Shown piece by piece: positions 40,481 through 49,198 of a stretch of 64,000 bases of DNA (positions are counted from its first letter, which is position 1; every line of letters begins with the position of its first letter). This DNA is from SCGC-AG-212-J23 sp035649175. GTDB taxonomy: Bacteria > Pseudomonadota > Gammaproteobacteria > Burkholderiales > SG8-39. The stretch spans positions 25,949 to 89,948 of the forward strand of contig DASRKB010000033.1 of assembly GCA_035649175.1 (NCBI GenBank). Reading direction: 5' to 3'. The position numbers and the translations under genes were made by a program. Below the pieces are notes generated by a model. It worked only from the letters and a program-made list of their open reading frames with translations. It ran no database searches and was not told where the DNA came from.

Positions 40481-41527
40481 ATGCCTTTCCAGCCGCGCGA
40501 CCCGAGCGCGCCGCCGCTCTCCGGCAGGCCCGACGCGGCGAGCGTCAAGCGGCGCGCGATCGAGCTGGGCGCGGATCTCGCCGGCATCGCCTCCGCCGCC
40601 ACGCTCAACGCCTTTCCGCCCGATCCGCGCTGGCCGCAGACGCCCGAGCGCATCTCGCCCTACGTGAAGAGCGTGGTGGTGCTGGTGCAGCGCATCCCGG
40701 CCGGCGCTTTCCGCGCGAAGACCAACGTGCCGGTGCAGTACATGGACATGCTCGTGCTGCGCAAGATGGACAAGGTCGCCTACCGGCTCGCCGGCGAGCT
40801 CGAGCGCCTCGGCCATCCCACCTTCGTCACCGCCGCGCAGGAGACCGACTGGAGTTACAAGCGGGCCTCCTACGGCCGGCTCTCGACGCGCCACCTCGGC
40901 GTCGAGGCGGGCCTGGGCACGCTCGGCCTCGAGGTGAACATTCTCACGCCGGAGTTCGGCCCGCGCGTGTACCTCACCGGCATCCTCAGCGAGCTCGAGC
41001 TCGAGCCCGACGCGCGCATCACCGAGCAGGTGTGCATCGGCGAGTCCTGCAGCCGCTGCCTGCATTCGTGCCCGCCGAACGCAGTGCTGCACTGGGGCAT
41101 CGACAAGCGCGGCTGCGCCACCGAGGCGCAGGAGTTCGGCTTCATGACCATGCTGCAGTTCATGGAGCGCGTCATCGACGCGCCGGCGGGCGAGCGCGCC
41201 GCGATGCTGAAGACGCGCGACCTCTTCGGTTTCTGGCAGGGCCTGCTGCGCGTCGTAGGCTCCTTCGGCGACTGCCCCCGCTGCCTCGCGGTATGCCCCG
41301 TGGGCAACGACTACCACATGCATCTTGCCGAGCAGCAGAAGGAGATCCCGGAGAAGACGGCGGAAAAAATCGCCTTGCAGCAGAAATGGAAGGCGGACCG
41401 GAAAAAGGGCGCCGGCATCCCGGGTCTTTCCGACTGGAACGTGCGCTGGGTGGGCGAGGAGGGCTACAAGGGCATGGTCGCGAAGCAGCTCCAGGAGTTC
41501 AGGAAGCGCCAGAATGAAGTTTCATAA
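40481..41527 (+). CDS. QueG/reductive-dehalogenase-like double [4Fe-4S] protein A
   Basis: A 348-residue cytoplasmic iron-sulfur protein of the COG1600 type (epoxyqueuosine reductase QueG and relatives). Two ferredoxin-like cluster sites are visible: 'CIGESCSRCLHSCP' near residues 185-198 and 'CPRCLAVCPVG' near 267-277. The N-terminal half ('LGADLAGIASAA', 'HLGVEAGLGTLGLEVNILTPEFGPRV') matches the QueG fold that binds cobalamin. It lacks the long C-terminal HEAT region of QueG and has no Tat signal, unlike respiratory dehalogenases. TACAAT ends 6 bases before the ATG. Paired with a paralogue in the next gene. Confidence 0.8.
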   Translation: MPFQPRDPSAPPLSGRPDAASVKRRAIELGADLAGIASAATLNAFPPDPRWPQTPERISPYVKSVVVLVQRIPAGAFRAKTNVPVQYMDMLVLRKMDKVAYRLAGELERLGHPTFVTAAQETDWSYKRASYGRLSTRHLGVEAGLGTLGLEVNILTPEFGPRVYLTGILSELELEPDARITEQVCIGESCSRCLHSCPPNAVLHWGIDKRGCATEAQEFGFMTMLQFMERVIDAPAGERAAMLKTRDLFGFWQGLLRVVGSFGDCPRCLAVCPVGNDYHMHLAEQQKEIPEKTAEKIALQQKWKADRKKGAGIPGLSDWNVRWVGEEGYKGMVAKQLQEFRKRQNEVS

Positions 41528-42446
41528 GAAGGATTTGTCTGCCCAGGAAGTCAAAGCAAGGGCGCTGGCGCTCGGCGCGGACCTGGTAGGCATCGCCGAC
41601 GGCACGGCGATCGACGCCTCGCACATCACCGACCTCGACGCGGGCCGCGTCATCGTCCTCGCCAAGCGACTGAACGAGGGCGTCGCGCGAATCCGGCGCT
41701 GGGACGATCGGCACAAGTACTACAACGACGAGCTCGCGCTCACGCACCTCGAGGAGACCTCGCTCGAGCTGGTGTACTGGCTGGAGGACTGCGGCTACCC
41801 CGCGGTCATCGTGCCTCCGACGCACGTCGACCCCGCGACCTACCGCGACGATCCGTCGGAGCATCTCGAGCCTCTGCTCTCGTTCTCGCGCGCCGCGGTG
41901 CAGGCGGGCCTCGGCACCCTCGGGCTCAACCTGCAGCTCCTCACGCCGCAATACGGACCCCGCGTCATCCTCACTGCCGTGCTCTGCTCGCTGGAGGTTG
42001 AGTGCGACCGGCCGATGGCCGAGGCGCTGTGCCTCGGCCCCTCGTGCGGCCGCTGCCTGAAGACCTGCCCGGGAGACGCGGTGCTGCATTGGGGGCGTGA
42101 CTGGGAGTCCTGCGACAAGCATCGCTCGCCGCACGGCTTCGCCCAGCTGGCGAGCCACCTGGAAACAATCATCAAGGAAGAGAACCCGGGCAAGAGGAAA
42201 GCGCTGCTGCGCTCCGAAGACAGCTTCAACCTCTGGCAGAGCATCCTGCGCGGCGCGGGCGTCATCACCGGCTGCCGGCGCTGCGCCGACGTCTGCCCGG
42301 TCGGCGCCGACTACCAGACGATGCTCGCCGACGCGCTCGAGGAGATCCCAGAGAACACGCCGGAGAAGGAAAAGCGCCTGGCAGGCATGCAAGGCGAGCC
42401 GCCGGAAAGCCTCAGGCGCTTCGTCGGATTCCTGAAGGTGCTGTGA
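41514..42446 (+). CDS. QueG/reductive-dehalogenase-like double [4Fe-4S] protein B
   Basis: A 310-residue paralogue of the preceding protein, overlapping it by 14 bases. The same architecture is kept: 'LGADLVGIADGTAI', 'VQAGLGTLGLNLQLLTPQYG', first cluster 'CLGPSCGRCLKTCP' and second 'CRRCADVCPVG'. Tandem non-identical copies suggest a heterodimer or two successive reductive steps. True QueG is single and tRNA-directed, so these are unlikely to serve queuosine. Cobalamin use is inferred from the family only. The next gene, an acyl-CoA ligase, shares its stop region. Confidence 0.8.
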   Translation: MKFHKKDLSAQEVKARALALGADLVGIADGTAIDASHITDLDAGRVIVLAKRLNEGVARIRRWDDRHKYYNDELALTHLEETSLELVYWLEDCGYPAVIVPPTHVDPATYRDDPSEHLEPLLSFSRAAVQAGLGTLGLNLQLLTPQYGPRVILTAVLCSLEVECDRPMAEALCLGPSCGRCLKTCPGDAVLHWGRDWESCDKHRSPHGFAQLASHLETIIKEENPGKRKALLRSEDSFNLWQSILRGAGVITGCRRCADVCPVGADYQTMLADALEEIPENTPEKEKRLAGMQGEPPESLRRFVGFLKVL

Positions 42447-43726
42447 TGGCCTTGCCCAAGTCCCGCGAAGAGATCCGCCGCCTCCAGTCGGAGCGCAAGC
42501 GCCTCGCCGTCGAGCAGGCGATGCGCTCGCCCTTCTGGCGCAAGCGGCTTCCCAGAAGCATTTCCCTGGAGAAGCTGGAAGACGCGGAGGTGTGGCGCAG
42601 CATCCCGATCCTCGACAAGGACACGCTGCGCGCGATGAGCGACGCTGAGTTCTACGGCGAGTTCTGCCTTCAGAACCACGACGGCATCGCGGAGTACTGG
42701 CGCTCGGGCGGCGTGACCGGGCAGCCGCTTTTCTATCCCCGGAGCTTCCGCGACATGGAGTACGGCCTCGAGTCCTTCGCGCGCACTTTCGATTGCGCCG
42801 GGCGCGGGCGCGGCGACCTGGCGCACGTCTCCTTCCCGATGGGCATCCATCCGGTGGGCCAGGTGTTCTCGCGCTGCGCCGCCTCGCGCGGCATCACGGT
42901 GAACTGGGCGGGCTCGGGCACGTCCACCCCTTCCGCGCTGCAGCTCGAGCTGATCCAGCGCTTGAAGCCGACCATCTGGCTCGGCATGTCGAGCTATGCG
43001 CTGCACCTCGCGAACCTTGCCGATGCCCGGGGCATCGAGCTCTCGGTGAAGAGCGTCATGACCTCCGCCGAGCCCGTTTCCAAGGCTAAGCGCGACAAGA
43101 TCGAGCGTAGCTGGGGCGCGAAGCTCACCGACACCTTCGGCATGACCGAAGCCGGCATGATGGGCGCAGAAAGCAAGGAAGATGAGGCCGGGGGCGGCTT
43201 CCGAGTGTGGAGCGACTTCTACTACGTCGAGGTGCTCGATCTCAAGTCGCTCGAGCCGGTGCGCGAAGGCGAGGTGGGCACGATGGTGGTAACCGCGCTG
43301 TGCACCAACAACATCACGCCCTTCCTGCGCTGGAGCTCCGGCGACCTCGTCACCTACAGCGAAGCCGACGATGGTCGGGGGCCCTTCTCGGTGTTCCCAC
43401 GCGTCAAGCACGCGCACCGCACCGCCGGCTTCTTCAAGATCCGCGGCATCAACCTGGGCCACCAGGACCTCGAGGACTTCATGTTCCGCCACCTCGAGAT
43501 CGGCGATTTCCGCGCCGAGGCGGTGAACGAGGGCGGCAACGACATCCTGCGCCTTTGCATCGAGGTCAAGCGGGATATCGATCCGGACCGCCTGAGGGAG
43601 CTCTTGAGTCGTGAAGTAAAGGACAAGTTCGAGCTCGCGCCGCAAGTGGTCGTGCTCGACACCGGCACGCTCGCGCGCGAATTCGAGGCGAACGTCAAGG
43701 CCGCGCGCTTCGTCGACCGCCGCTAG
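42446..43726 (+). CDS. PaaK-like phenylacetate-CoA ligase family protein
   Basis: Adenylate-forming ligase of 426 residues in the short PaaK family. The phosphate loop is 'WRSGGVTGQPLFYP' near residue 92; 'DTFGMTEAGMMG' near 230 and 'RWSSGDLVTYSE' near 300 follow; the C-terminal domain starts at 'KIRGINLGHQDLEDFM'. It should make an aryl-acyl or similar CoA ester. ATG 42446 at a TGATG junction is chosen; a GTG three bases earlier is possible. As part of an operon with two reductive FeS proteins it could supply their CoA-bound substrate. Confidence 0.85.
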   Translation: MALPKSREEIRRLQSERKRLAVEQAMRSPFWRKRLPRSISLEKLEDAEVWRSIPILDKDTLRAMSDAEFYGEFCLQNHDGIAEYWRSGGVTGQPLFYPRSFRDMEYGLESFARTFDCAGRGRGDLAHVSFPMGIHPVGQVFSRCAASRGITVNWAGSGTSTPSALQLELIQRLKPTIWLGMSSYALHLANLADARGIELSVKSVMTSAEPVSKAKRDKIERSWGAKLTDTFGMTEAGMMGAESKEDEAGGGFRVWSDFYYVEVLDLKSLEPVREGEVGTMVVTALCTNNITPFLRWSSGDLVTYSEADDGRGPFSVFPRVKHAHRTAGFFKIRGINLGHQDLEDFMFRHLEIGDFRAEAVNEGGNDILRLCIEVKRDIDPDRLRELLSREVKDKFELAPQVVVLDTGTLAREFEANVKAARFVDRR

Positions 43727-44388
43727 CCCAGCATCTCCAGCACCTCTCCCGAGGCGCGCACGTCGCCGAATTGCTGGATCACGTTCTCCAGCGTCGCGCG
43801 CTGCTCCTCGCCGGAAAGCGCGGCGGTGCAGTCGGAAAGTAGCACCACCTTGAAGTCGAGCATCATGGCGTCGCGCGCCGTGCATTCGCAGCAGACGTTG
43901 GTCTTGGTGCCGGCGATGAGCAAGGTATCGATGCCCCTCCCTCGCAGGGTGTTCTCGAAACCATTCCGGATGAAGGCGCTGTAGCGATTCTTCGCGAGGC
44001 GCAGGTCCTCGGGTTTGGCGTCGAGCTCCGGCCACAGGGCTTGCAGCTTGGAGCCCGCCTCCAACGCGGCGGCGGCCTGCTCGCGCTTGCCCGGCGCGAC
44101 GAAGGCGTCGAAGAAGCCGGCCCAGTCGCGGCCGCCCCGCTGGTTCTCGTGCATCACCCAGATGACCGGCACCCCGCGCTCGCGCAAGGCGCCGGCGAGG
44201 CGGTTGATCGCGGGCACTATCTCCCGCGCCGCCGGCACCTCGATTGGCGCACCGGGCGCGACGAAGGCGTTCTGCATGTCGATCACGAGGAGCGCCGTGC
44301 GCTTCGCCTCCAGGCGCTCGAAGAGGTGCAGCCGGCCGCGGCGCGCCACGACGCGCTCGACGATCTCGGGACGGATGTCAGAGCGCAT
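43723..44388 (-). CDS. Isochorismatase-like cysteine hydrolase
   Basis: A 221-residue hydrolase of the isochorismatase/nicotinamidase superfamily. The catalytic triad is visible as Asp in 'LVIDMQNAF', Lys in 'LAKNRYSAF' and Cys in 'GTKTNVCCECTARDAMM', preceded by a cis-peptide-type loop. Such enzymes cleave amides such as N-carbamoyl or ureido groups, or vinyl ethers. It starts inside the end of the aldo/keto reductase gene (11-base overlap) and ends 4 bases into the convergent ligase gene. Substrate unknown. Confidence 0.87.
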   Translation of the reverse strand: MRSDIRPEIVERVVARRGRLHLFERLEAKRTALLVIDMQNAFVAPGAPIEVPAAREIVPAINRLAGALRERGVPVIWVMHENQRGGRDWAGFFDAFVAPGKREQAAAALEAGSKLQALWPELDAKPEDLRLAKNRYSAFIRNGFENTLRGRGIDTLLIAGTKTNVCCECTARDAMMLDFKVVLLSDCTAALSGEEQRATLENVIQQFGDVRASGEVLEMLG

Positions 44389-45259
44389 CGAAGTAGTCGG
44401 TCATCTTCTTTCTGAGCGAAGGATCGGGAAGAACACCGCGCGCGGCGCCGAGATTGTCCTCCATGTGCTTCGGGTTGCTCGTGCCCGGGATCGCGCAGGT
44501 CACCGCCGGGTGCGACACGATCCACTTGAGGAAGTACTGCGCCCAGCTCGCGATGCCGAGCCCGGCGGCCCAATCGGGCAGCGGCTTGTTGCGTACCTTT
44601 CGGAACAGGGACCCTTCGCCGAACGGCCGGTTGACCAGCACCCGCAGCCCGCGCTCCATCGCCATGGGGAGGATCTTCTCTTCGGCCGAGCGCTCGGCAA
44701 GCGAGTAGTTGATCTGCAGGAAGTCCCAGGGCGCGATCGTCATGGCACGTTGAACTTCGGAATACGCGGACGCGGTGTAGTGCGTTATGCCGATGTTGCG
44801 CACCCGGCCCTTCGCTTTCATGTCCTGCAGGGTCCTGGCGTGCACAGCGACATCGACGAGGTTGTGGACCTGCATCAAGTCCATGATCTGCACGCGCAGG
44901 CGCCGGAACGAGGTCTCCATCTGGCGGACGCCGTCGTCCCGCCCGCGCGTCCACACCTTGGTGGCGATGAAGACGCGCTCGCGGATGCCCAGCTCGGCGA
45001 CCAGGTCGCCCACCACGCTCTCGGCGCTGCCATACATGGGTGAGGAATCCACCACGTTGCCCTCGAGCAGCTTCAGCACCTCGCGCAGCTCCGCGCGGGC
45101 GGCCGCGTCGGCACCGACGTCGAACGTCTGCCACGTTCCGAGGCCTATCCGGGGCAAAACGAGTGGTTTTGATGAAGACACTTTTCCCGACTGTCCCTTC
45201 AAGTCCGAGAGGTAGAGACCTAGACCGGAGGCGAGGAGCGCGCGTCTGCGGGCATCCAT
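44378..45259 (-). CDS. Aldo/keto reductase with Tat-like N-terminus
   Basis: NADPH-type oxidoreductase, 293 residues, (beta/alpha)8 fold. The tetrad is Asp and Tyr in 'VVDSSPMYGSAE', Lys in 'FIATKVW' and His in 'LMQVHNL'. The first 18 residues, 'DARRRALLASGLGLYL', look like a twin-arginine signal (RRxLL followed by a hydrophobic stretch), so it may be exported, which some YgjR-like reductases are. The ATG at 45259 was chosen because the upstream frame lies antisense to lemA. Followed by the isochorismatase-like gene. Confidence 0.85.
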   Translation of the reverse strand: MDARRRALLASGLGLYLSDLKGQSGKVSSSKPLVLPRIGLGTWQTFDVGADAAARAELREVLKLLEGNVVDSSPMYGSAESVVGDLVAELGIRERVFIATKVWTRGRDDGVRQMETSFRRLRVQIMDLMQVHNLVDVAVHARTLQDMKAKGRVRNIGITHYTASAYSEVQRAMTIAPWDFLQINYSLAERSAEEKILPMAMERGLRVLVNRPFGEGSLFRKVRNKPLPDWAAGLGIASWAQYFLKWIVSHPAVTCAIPGTSNPKHMEDNLGAARGVLPDPSLRKKMTDYFDAL

Positions 45260-45295
45260 CGCCTCAGTTATAGTAGGCGAGAGGGAGGGAACGCA

Positions 45296-45871
45296 ATGGG
45301 CATTGGTGACTGGATCACGCTCGCGGTGCTGCTCGCCGTCGTCGGTTTCGCGATCGCGGTGTACAACCGGCTGGTCGTGCTGAAGAACCGCTTCAAGAAC
45401 GCCTTCGCGCAGATCGACGTGCAGCTCAAGCGCCGCTACGAACTCATCCCCAACCTGGTCGAGTCGGTAAAGGGCTACCTGCAGCACGAGCGCGGCACGC
45501 TCGAGGCGGTGATCGCCGCGCGCGGCGCGGCGGTTAGCGCCGAGGGGCGCGCGGCGGCGCAGCCGGGCGATCCCCAGGCGATACGCGCGCTTGCCCAGGC
45601 CGAGGGAGCGCTCGGCGGCGCGCTCGGCCGGTTGCTCGCGGTGTTCGAGGCGTATCCCGACCTCAAGGCCAACCAGAACGTCGCATCGCTGCAGGAGGAG
45701 CTCTCCTTCGCGCGCCAGGCCTACAACGACGCCGTCATGGCCTTCAATACGCAGCGCGAGAGCTTCCCGGATAACGTGTTCGCCGGCGTGTTCGGATTCG
45801 CCGCCGCGGAGCTCCTGCAGTCGACCGAGTCGGCCGAGGAGCGTAAGGTCCCGAAGGTCTCCTTCAGCTAG
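45296..45871 (+). CDS. lemA: LemA family membrane protein
   Basis: A 191-residue LemA protein: one N-terminal membrane segment (about residues 8-25) and a helical cytoplasmic or periplasmic domain. 'YNRLVVLKNRFKNAFAQIDVQLKRR' region (in part) and 'YELIPNLVESVKGYLQHE' are diagnostic, as is the 'AYPDLKANQNVASLQEEL' stretch. LemA genes are often next to HtpX-like or TPM-type membrane genes, and here an M48 peptidase follows after 7 bases. Physiological role unresolved in the family. Confidence 0.93.
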   Translation: MGIGDWITLAVLLAVVGFAIAVYNRLVVLKNRFKNAFAQIDVQLKRRYELIPNLVESVKGYLQHERGTLEAVIAARGAAVSAEGRAAAQPGDPQAIRALAQAEGALGGALGRLLAVFEAYPDLKANQNVASLQEELSFARQAYNDAVMAFNTQRESFPDNVFAGVFGFAAAELLQSTESAEERKVPKVSFS

Positions 45872-45878
45872 CCGCCGC

Positions 45879-47750
45879 TTGGACTTCTTCGAGGAGCAGG
45901 AGCGCGCGCGCCGGCGCACGCGCTGGCTCGTGGCCGCCTACCTCGGGGCGGTCGTGTTCGTCGTCGCGAGCTACTGCGCCGCGGGCGCGGCGCTCTACGC
46001 GCTGTGGTCGGCGTTCTGGCTCGGGGCGGCTGGGTGGCCGCCGCGTGAGCTCCTTGCCGGCATTGCGGTCGTGGTCTGCGCGCTTATCCTCGGGGTCTCG
46101 GGCTGGCGCATCTGGCAACTTCACGACGGCGGGCCGGCGGTGGCTTACCTGCTTGGCGCAAAGTACATCCCAACCGCCAACTGCACGCCCACCGAGCGCC
46201 GGCTGCTGAACGTGGTGGAAGAGATGGCGATCGCCTCGGGCGTCGCCTGCCCGCCGGTGTACTGCCTGCGCCAAGAGCAGGGCTTCAATGCGCTGGTCGC
46301 GGGCTACTCGCCCAACGAGGCGGTGATCATCGTCACGCGCGGAGCCATGGACAAGCTCTCGCGCGACGAGCTGCAGGGCGTGATGGGCCACGAGTTCAGC
46401 CATATCCTGAACGGTGACATGGCGCTCAACGTGCGCCTGGTGGGCCTGCTCGCGGGGCTCGAGTGGTTCCTCGATAGCGGCGAGAGCCTGGTGCATCGAG
46501 CAGGGCAACACATGAAGGGCCTTGCCCGGGAGGCGCGGGGCGAAGGCGCGCTCGGCGCGGTGTTCGGCCTCCTCATCGCCCTCGCCGGCTTTCCGGGCGC
46601 GCTCGCGGCCGGCGCGATCAAGGCCGCCATCGCGCGCGAGCGAGAGTACCTCGCCGACGCCGCCTCGGTGCAGTTCACGCGCAATCCCGAGGCAATCGCC
46701 GGCGCGCTCGACTCGATCCTCGCGCTGCGCTCGCATACCGCGATCGGCGCAGCGCATTCGGAGCTCTTCTCGCACATGTTCTTCGCCCACGCGGCCAGCC
46801 GCTGGTGGGGCTTCCCGACCCACCCGCCGATCGAGAAGCGCATCCGCCGCGCGCATCCGCGGTTCCTGCGCGACGACTACCGCGCGGCGCGGCACGGCAC
46901 GCGCAAGGAAGTGGCGGTGATCGACGGCGGCGGCAATGTGGTGAGGCACGTGGGCGCCCTTGGCCTGGTCGCCTCCGTCGGCCAGCCCACCGCGCGCCAT
47001 GTCGATGACTCCGCCCGCTTCCTGAGCGGTTTGCCGGAACGGCTCCGTGAAGCGCTGCGCGATGCCAGAGAAGCCGAGACGGCGATGTTCGCGCTCGCCC
47101 TCGAGCCCGAGGAGGGCGCCCGGGCGCGCGAGCTCGCGGCGCTCGAAGCAAGGCGCGGCGCGCAGGCCGTCGCCAATACGAAGGCGCTTTACGTCTACGT
47201 GGGCGTTCTCGCCCGCGGCCACATGCTCAGCCTTGCGGACCTCGCCGTTCCGGCGATCAAGGCGCAGAAGCAGGCGGCGCGCGACGCCTTCGTGGCCGAT
47301 CTCGCGGCGGTGGTGGAAGCCGACCGCCGCGTCACGTTGCGCGAGTTCGTGCTTTTCTCGCTGCTGCGCCAGCGGCTGCGCGAAGGCGCCGGCCAGCCGA
47401 TCGCGACCCGATTCCGCCGCGTCGAGGACCTCGCCGGCGATGTGCACGCCGTCGTATCGCTTGTCGCTCTTGCCGCGTCCGAGCCTGGCCTCGCTTTCGC
47501 GCAGGCTTCTCAGGTATTGGGCTTCGGCTGGAAGGCGCCGATCGACAAAGAAGACCTCGGCACCGCCCGGGTAAGCGAGGCGCTGGAGCGCCTGCGCCAT
47601 CTCGCGCCGCTGCGCAAGCCCGCGGTGCTCAAGGCCTGCGCCGAGGCCGCCGCCGCCGACGGGAGGATCGGCGTTGCCGAGGCCGAGCTCGTGCGCATGG
47701 TCGCCGCGACGCTCGACTGCCCGATGCCTCCGCTCGCTACTTCTTCGTGA
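45879..47750 (+). CDS. M48-family membrane metallopeptidase with TerB-like C-terminal region
   Basis: A 623-residue integral-membrane peptidase. Four hydrophobic segments at about residues 17-47, 55-75, 170-185 and 230-250 surround the HtpX-type zinc site 'GVMGHEFSHILNGD' (HExxH, near residue 170) with the third ligand probably Glu in 'REREYLADAASVQF'. After residue 350 the protein leaves the M48 family; the last 120 residues, with 'ACAEAAAADGRIGVAEAELV', look like a TerB tellurite-resistance type domain. The start is a TTG 7 bases after lemA. Likely membrane-protein quality control, linked to LemA. Confidence 0.85.
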   Translation: MDFFEEQERARRRTRWLVAAYLGAVVFVVASYCAAGAALYALWSAFWLGAAGWPPRELLAGIAVVVCALILGVSGWRIWQLHDGGPAVAYLLGAKYIPTANCTPTERRLLNVVEEMAIASGVACPPVYCLRQEQGFNALVAGYSPNEAVIIVTRGAMDKLSRDELQGVMGHEFSHILNGDMALNVRLVGLLAGLEWFLDSGESLVHRAGQHMKGLAREARGEGALGAVFGLLIALAGFPGALAAGAIKAAIAREREYLADAASVQFTRNPEAIAGALDSILALRSHTAIGAAHSELFSHMFFAHAASRWWGFPTHPPIEKRIRRAHPRFLRDDYRAARHGTRKEVAVIDGGGNVVRHVGALGLVASVGQPTARHVDDSARFLSGLPERLREALRDAREAETAMFALALEPEEGARARELAALEARRGAQAVANTKALYVYVGVLARGHMLSLADLAVPAIKAQKQAARDAFVADLAAVVEADRRVTLREFVLFSLLRQRLREGAGQPIATRFRRVEDLAGDVHAVVSLVALAASEPGLAFAQASQVLGFGWKAPIDKEDLGTARVSEALERLRHLAPLRKPAVLKACAEAAAADGRIGVAEAELVRMVAATLDCPMPPLATSS

Positions 47751-48738
47751 TCCGCTCGAGGATCGTGCGGCGCGTTTCCGCGATGGCGGCGGCGTGCGGT
47801 CCGCCCGCCGCCACAGCGCGCTCGATGAAGGGCAGCGCCTCCTCGTGGCGGCCCTGGTCCGACAGGGTCTGCGCGAGGTTGTTGAGCACGATGGCGGAGG
47901 CCGGGTCGCGTCGCTCCGCCTCGCGCAGCACCCGCTCGGCCCCGGCGAGATCGCCCGCGGCGTGCAGCGTGTTTGCGAGGCCGACGGACGCGCCGACGTT
48001 CGCCGGCCAGCGCTTGAGGAACGCGGCATAGGCGCGGCGCGCGGGCTGCACGCCGCCCGCGCGCTCGAGCGCCACGATGGCGGCGAGCCAGCGCCCCTCT
48101 TCCGCAGTGGCCGGAATGCGCTCCGGCGGCACGGCGACCATCGCCCAGTAGCCGCTGCGCTTCCAGAAGGTCTCGTGCGCGACGAAGTTCATCACCTCGC
48201 GCTCGGTTTCTCCCGAGCGCAGCACGAGGGTCCCGCCGGGATAGTCGTAGCCCACCGCGACCGCGTAGTGCCAGCCCTCGCCGAGTGCGAGGTTCTGTAG
48301 CACGATCACCGGCGTGCCAGCGGCAAGCTCGCGCAGCAGGTCCTCGAAGCGCGGCGCGAGCTCGTAGGAGACGAGGCCATGGCGGCGCGCCGCCGCCATC
48401 ATCTCGACCTGGAGGCTTCCCTTGCGCGCCGGCAGGTAGACCTGCGGCACCAGCTCGTCGGGCGTCACCTTCACGCCGGAGGCGACGAGCGCGGTGGCAA
48501 GCGCGGCCGGCCCACACTGGTAGTCCTTCTGCGGGAAGAAGGGCACTGCGGCGAGCTCCACGCGTTCGGGGAGGTCCGCGGGCAGCCCCTCAGCGAGCCG
48601 CGCGCTCTGCGGCCAGAGGCTCGAGCAGCCCGCGAGCGCGAGCGTGCCGGCAGAAACGAAAACGCCCGCGACGACGCGGGCGTTCCGCGCGAGTCCGGTA
48701 CGACCGGTTATCGGAAACCTCCTCTCCAGACGTACCAT
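47737..48738 (-). CDS. C39-like cysteine peptidase lipoprotein (PA2778 type)
   Basis: A 333-residue lipoprotein. The lipobox 'LALAGC' follows a signal region near residue 37. The peptidase-C39-like domain has the cysteine in 'PQKDYQCGPAALATAL' and histidine in 'GEGWHYAVAVGYD'; the C-terminal third is a TPR-like repeat ('GLANTLHAAGDLAGAERVL', 'NNLAQTLSDQGRHEEALPF'). This matches the PA2778 family, which occurs with PA2779. ATG 48738 overlaps the end of that neighbour by 31 bases; no later start exists before the lipobox. Substrate unknown. Confidence 0.87.
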   Translation of the reverse strand: MVRLERRFPITGRTGLARNARVVAGVFVSAGTLALAGCSSLWPQSARLAEGLPADLPERVELAAVPFFPQKDYQCGPAALATALVASGVKVTPDELVPQVYLPARKGSLQVEMMAAARRHGLVSYELAPRFEDLLRELAAGTPVIVLQNLALGEGWHYAVAVGYDYPGGTLVLRSGETEREVMNFVAHETFWKRSGYWAMVAVPPERIPATAEEGRWLAAIVALERAGGVQPARRAYAAFLKRWPANVGASVGLANTLHAAGDLAGAERVLREAERRDPASAIVLNNLAQTLSDQGRHEEALPFIERAVAAGGPHAAAIAETRRTILERITKK

Positions 48739-49070
48739 ATCGCAGCGACCACCAGGATGAGAAGCAGTACGCCCACCGCGTCGCCGCCGGCTGGCAGACT
48801 GTCGATGCGCGCCGAGAGCGCGCGCACTTCCTGGTCGGTCATCGCCGCGACCCGCTCCGTGGCGCTCGCCGGGTCGATCCCCAGTGCCTGCAGCTGGCTC
48901 GCCACATCGCCTCGCGTGACGAAATTGAGGACCGTGCCGCGCTCCGCCTGCGTGGCGGCGGCGATGGCCTCTCCGGTGCCGATCATGCCGGCGTGCGCGA
49001 TCTGGTAGGGCGCGAGCGCCATCAGCACGACGAGCAAACGGCAAATGCTTCTTGCCCAAGCAGTGTTCAT
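48708..49070 (-). CDS. PA2779-family protein
   Basis: A 120-residue secreted or membrane-anchored protein: signal peptide to about residue 27 ('YQIAHAG'), a helical middle and a C-terminal membrane segment 'VGVLLLILVVAAIWYVW'. It resembles the PA2779 family, which is coupled to PA2778-type C39 peptidases as here. AGGAG precedes the ATG. The C-terminal GG-type ending ('RGGFR') just after the membrane segment may be relevant because C39 peptidases cut after Gly-Gly (inference). Confidence 0.82.
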   Translation of the reverse strand: MNTAWARSICRLLVVLMALAPYQIAHAGMIGTGEAIAAATQAERGTVLNFVTRGDVASQLQALGIDPASATERVAAMTDQEVRALSARIDSLPAGGDAVGVLLLILVVAAIWYVWRGGFR

Positions 49071-49198
49071 CTGTACTCCTAAAGTTAGGTGAAAAGGGAA
49101 GGTACGAGGGGATGGGGGGTGCCGGGCCAGCGTATGCGCCGCCCCTGGCAGGGTCAAGCCGCCGGATGGCGCTGCGCGCCATGTAAGAATCGCGACAC

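Noticed and set aside
40481..42446. Calling the two FeS proteins respiratory reductive dehalogenases
   Set aside because: They lack a Tat signal and the membrane-anchor gene rdhB and are too short; only the shared QueG/RdhA core is supported.
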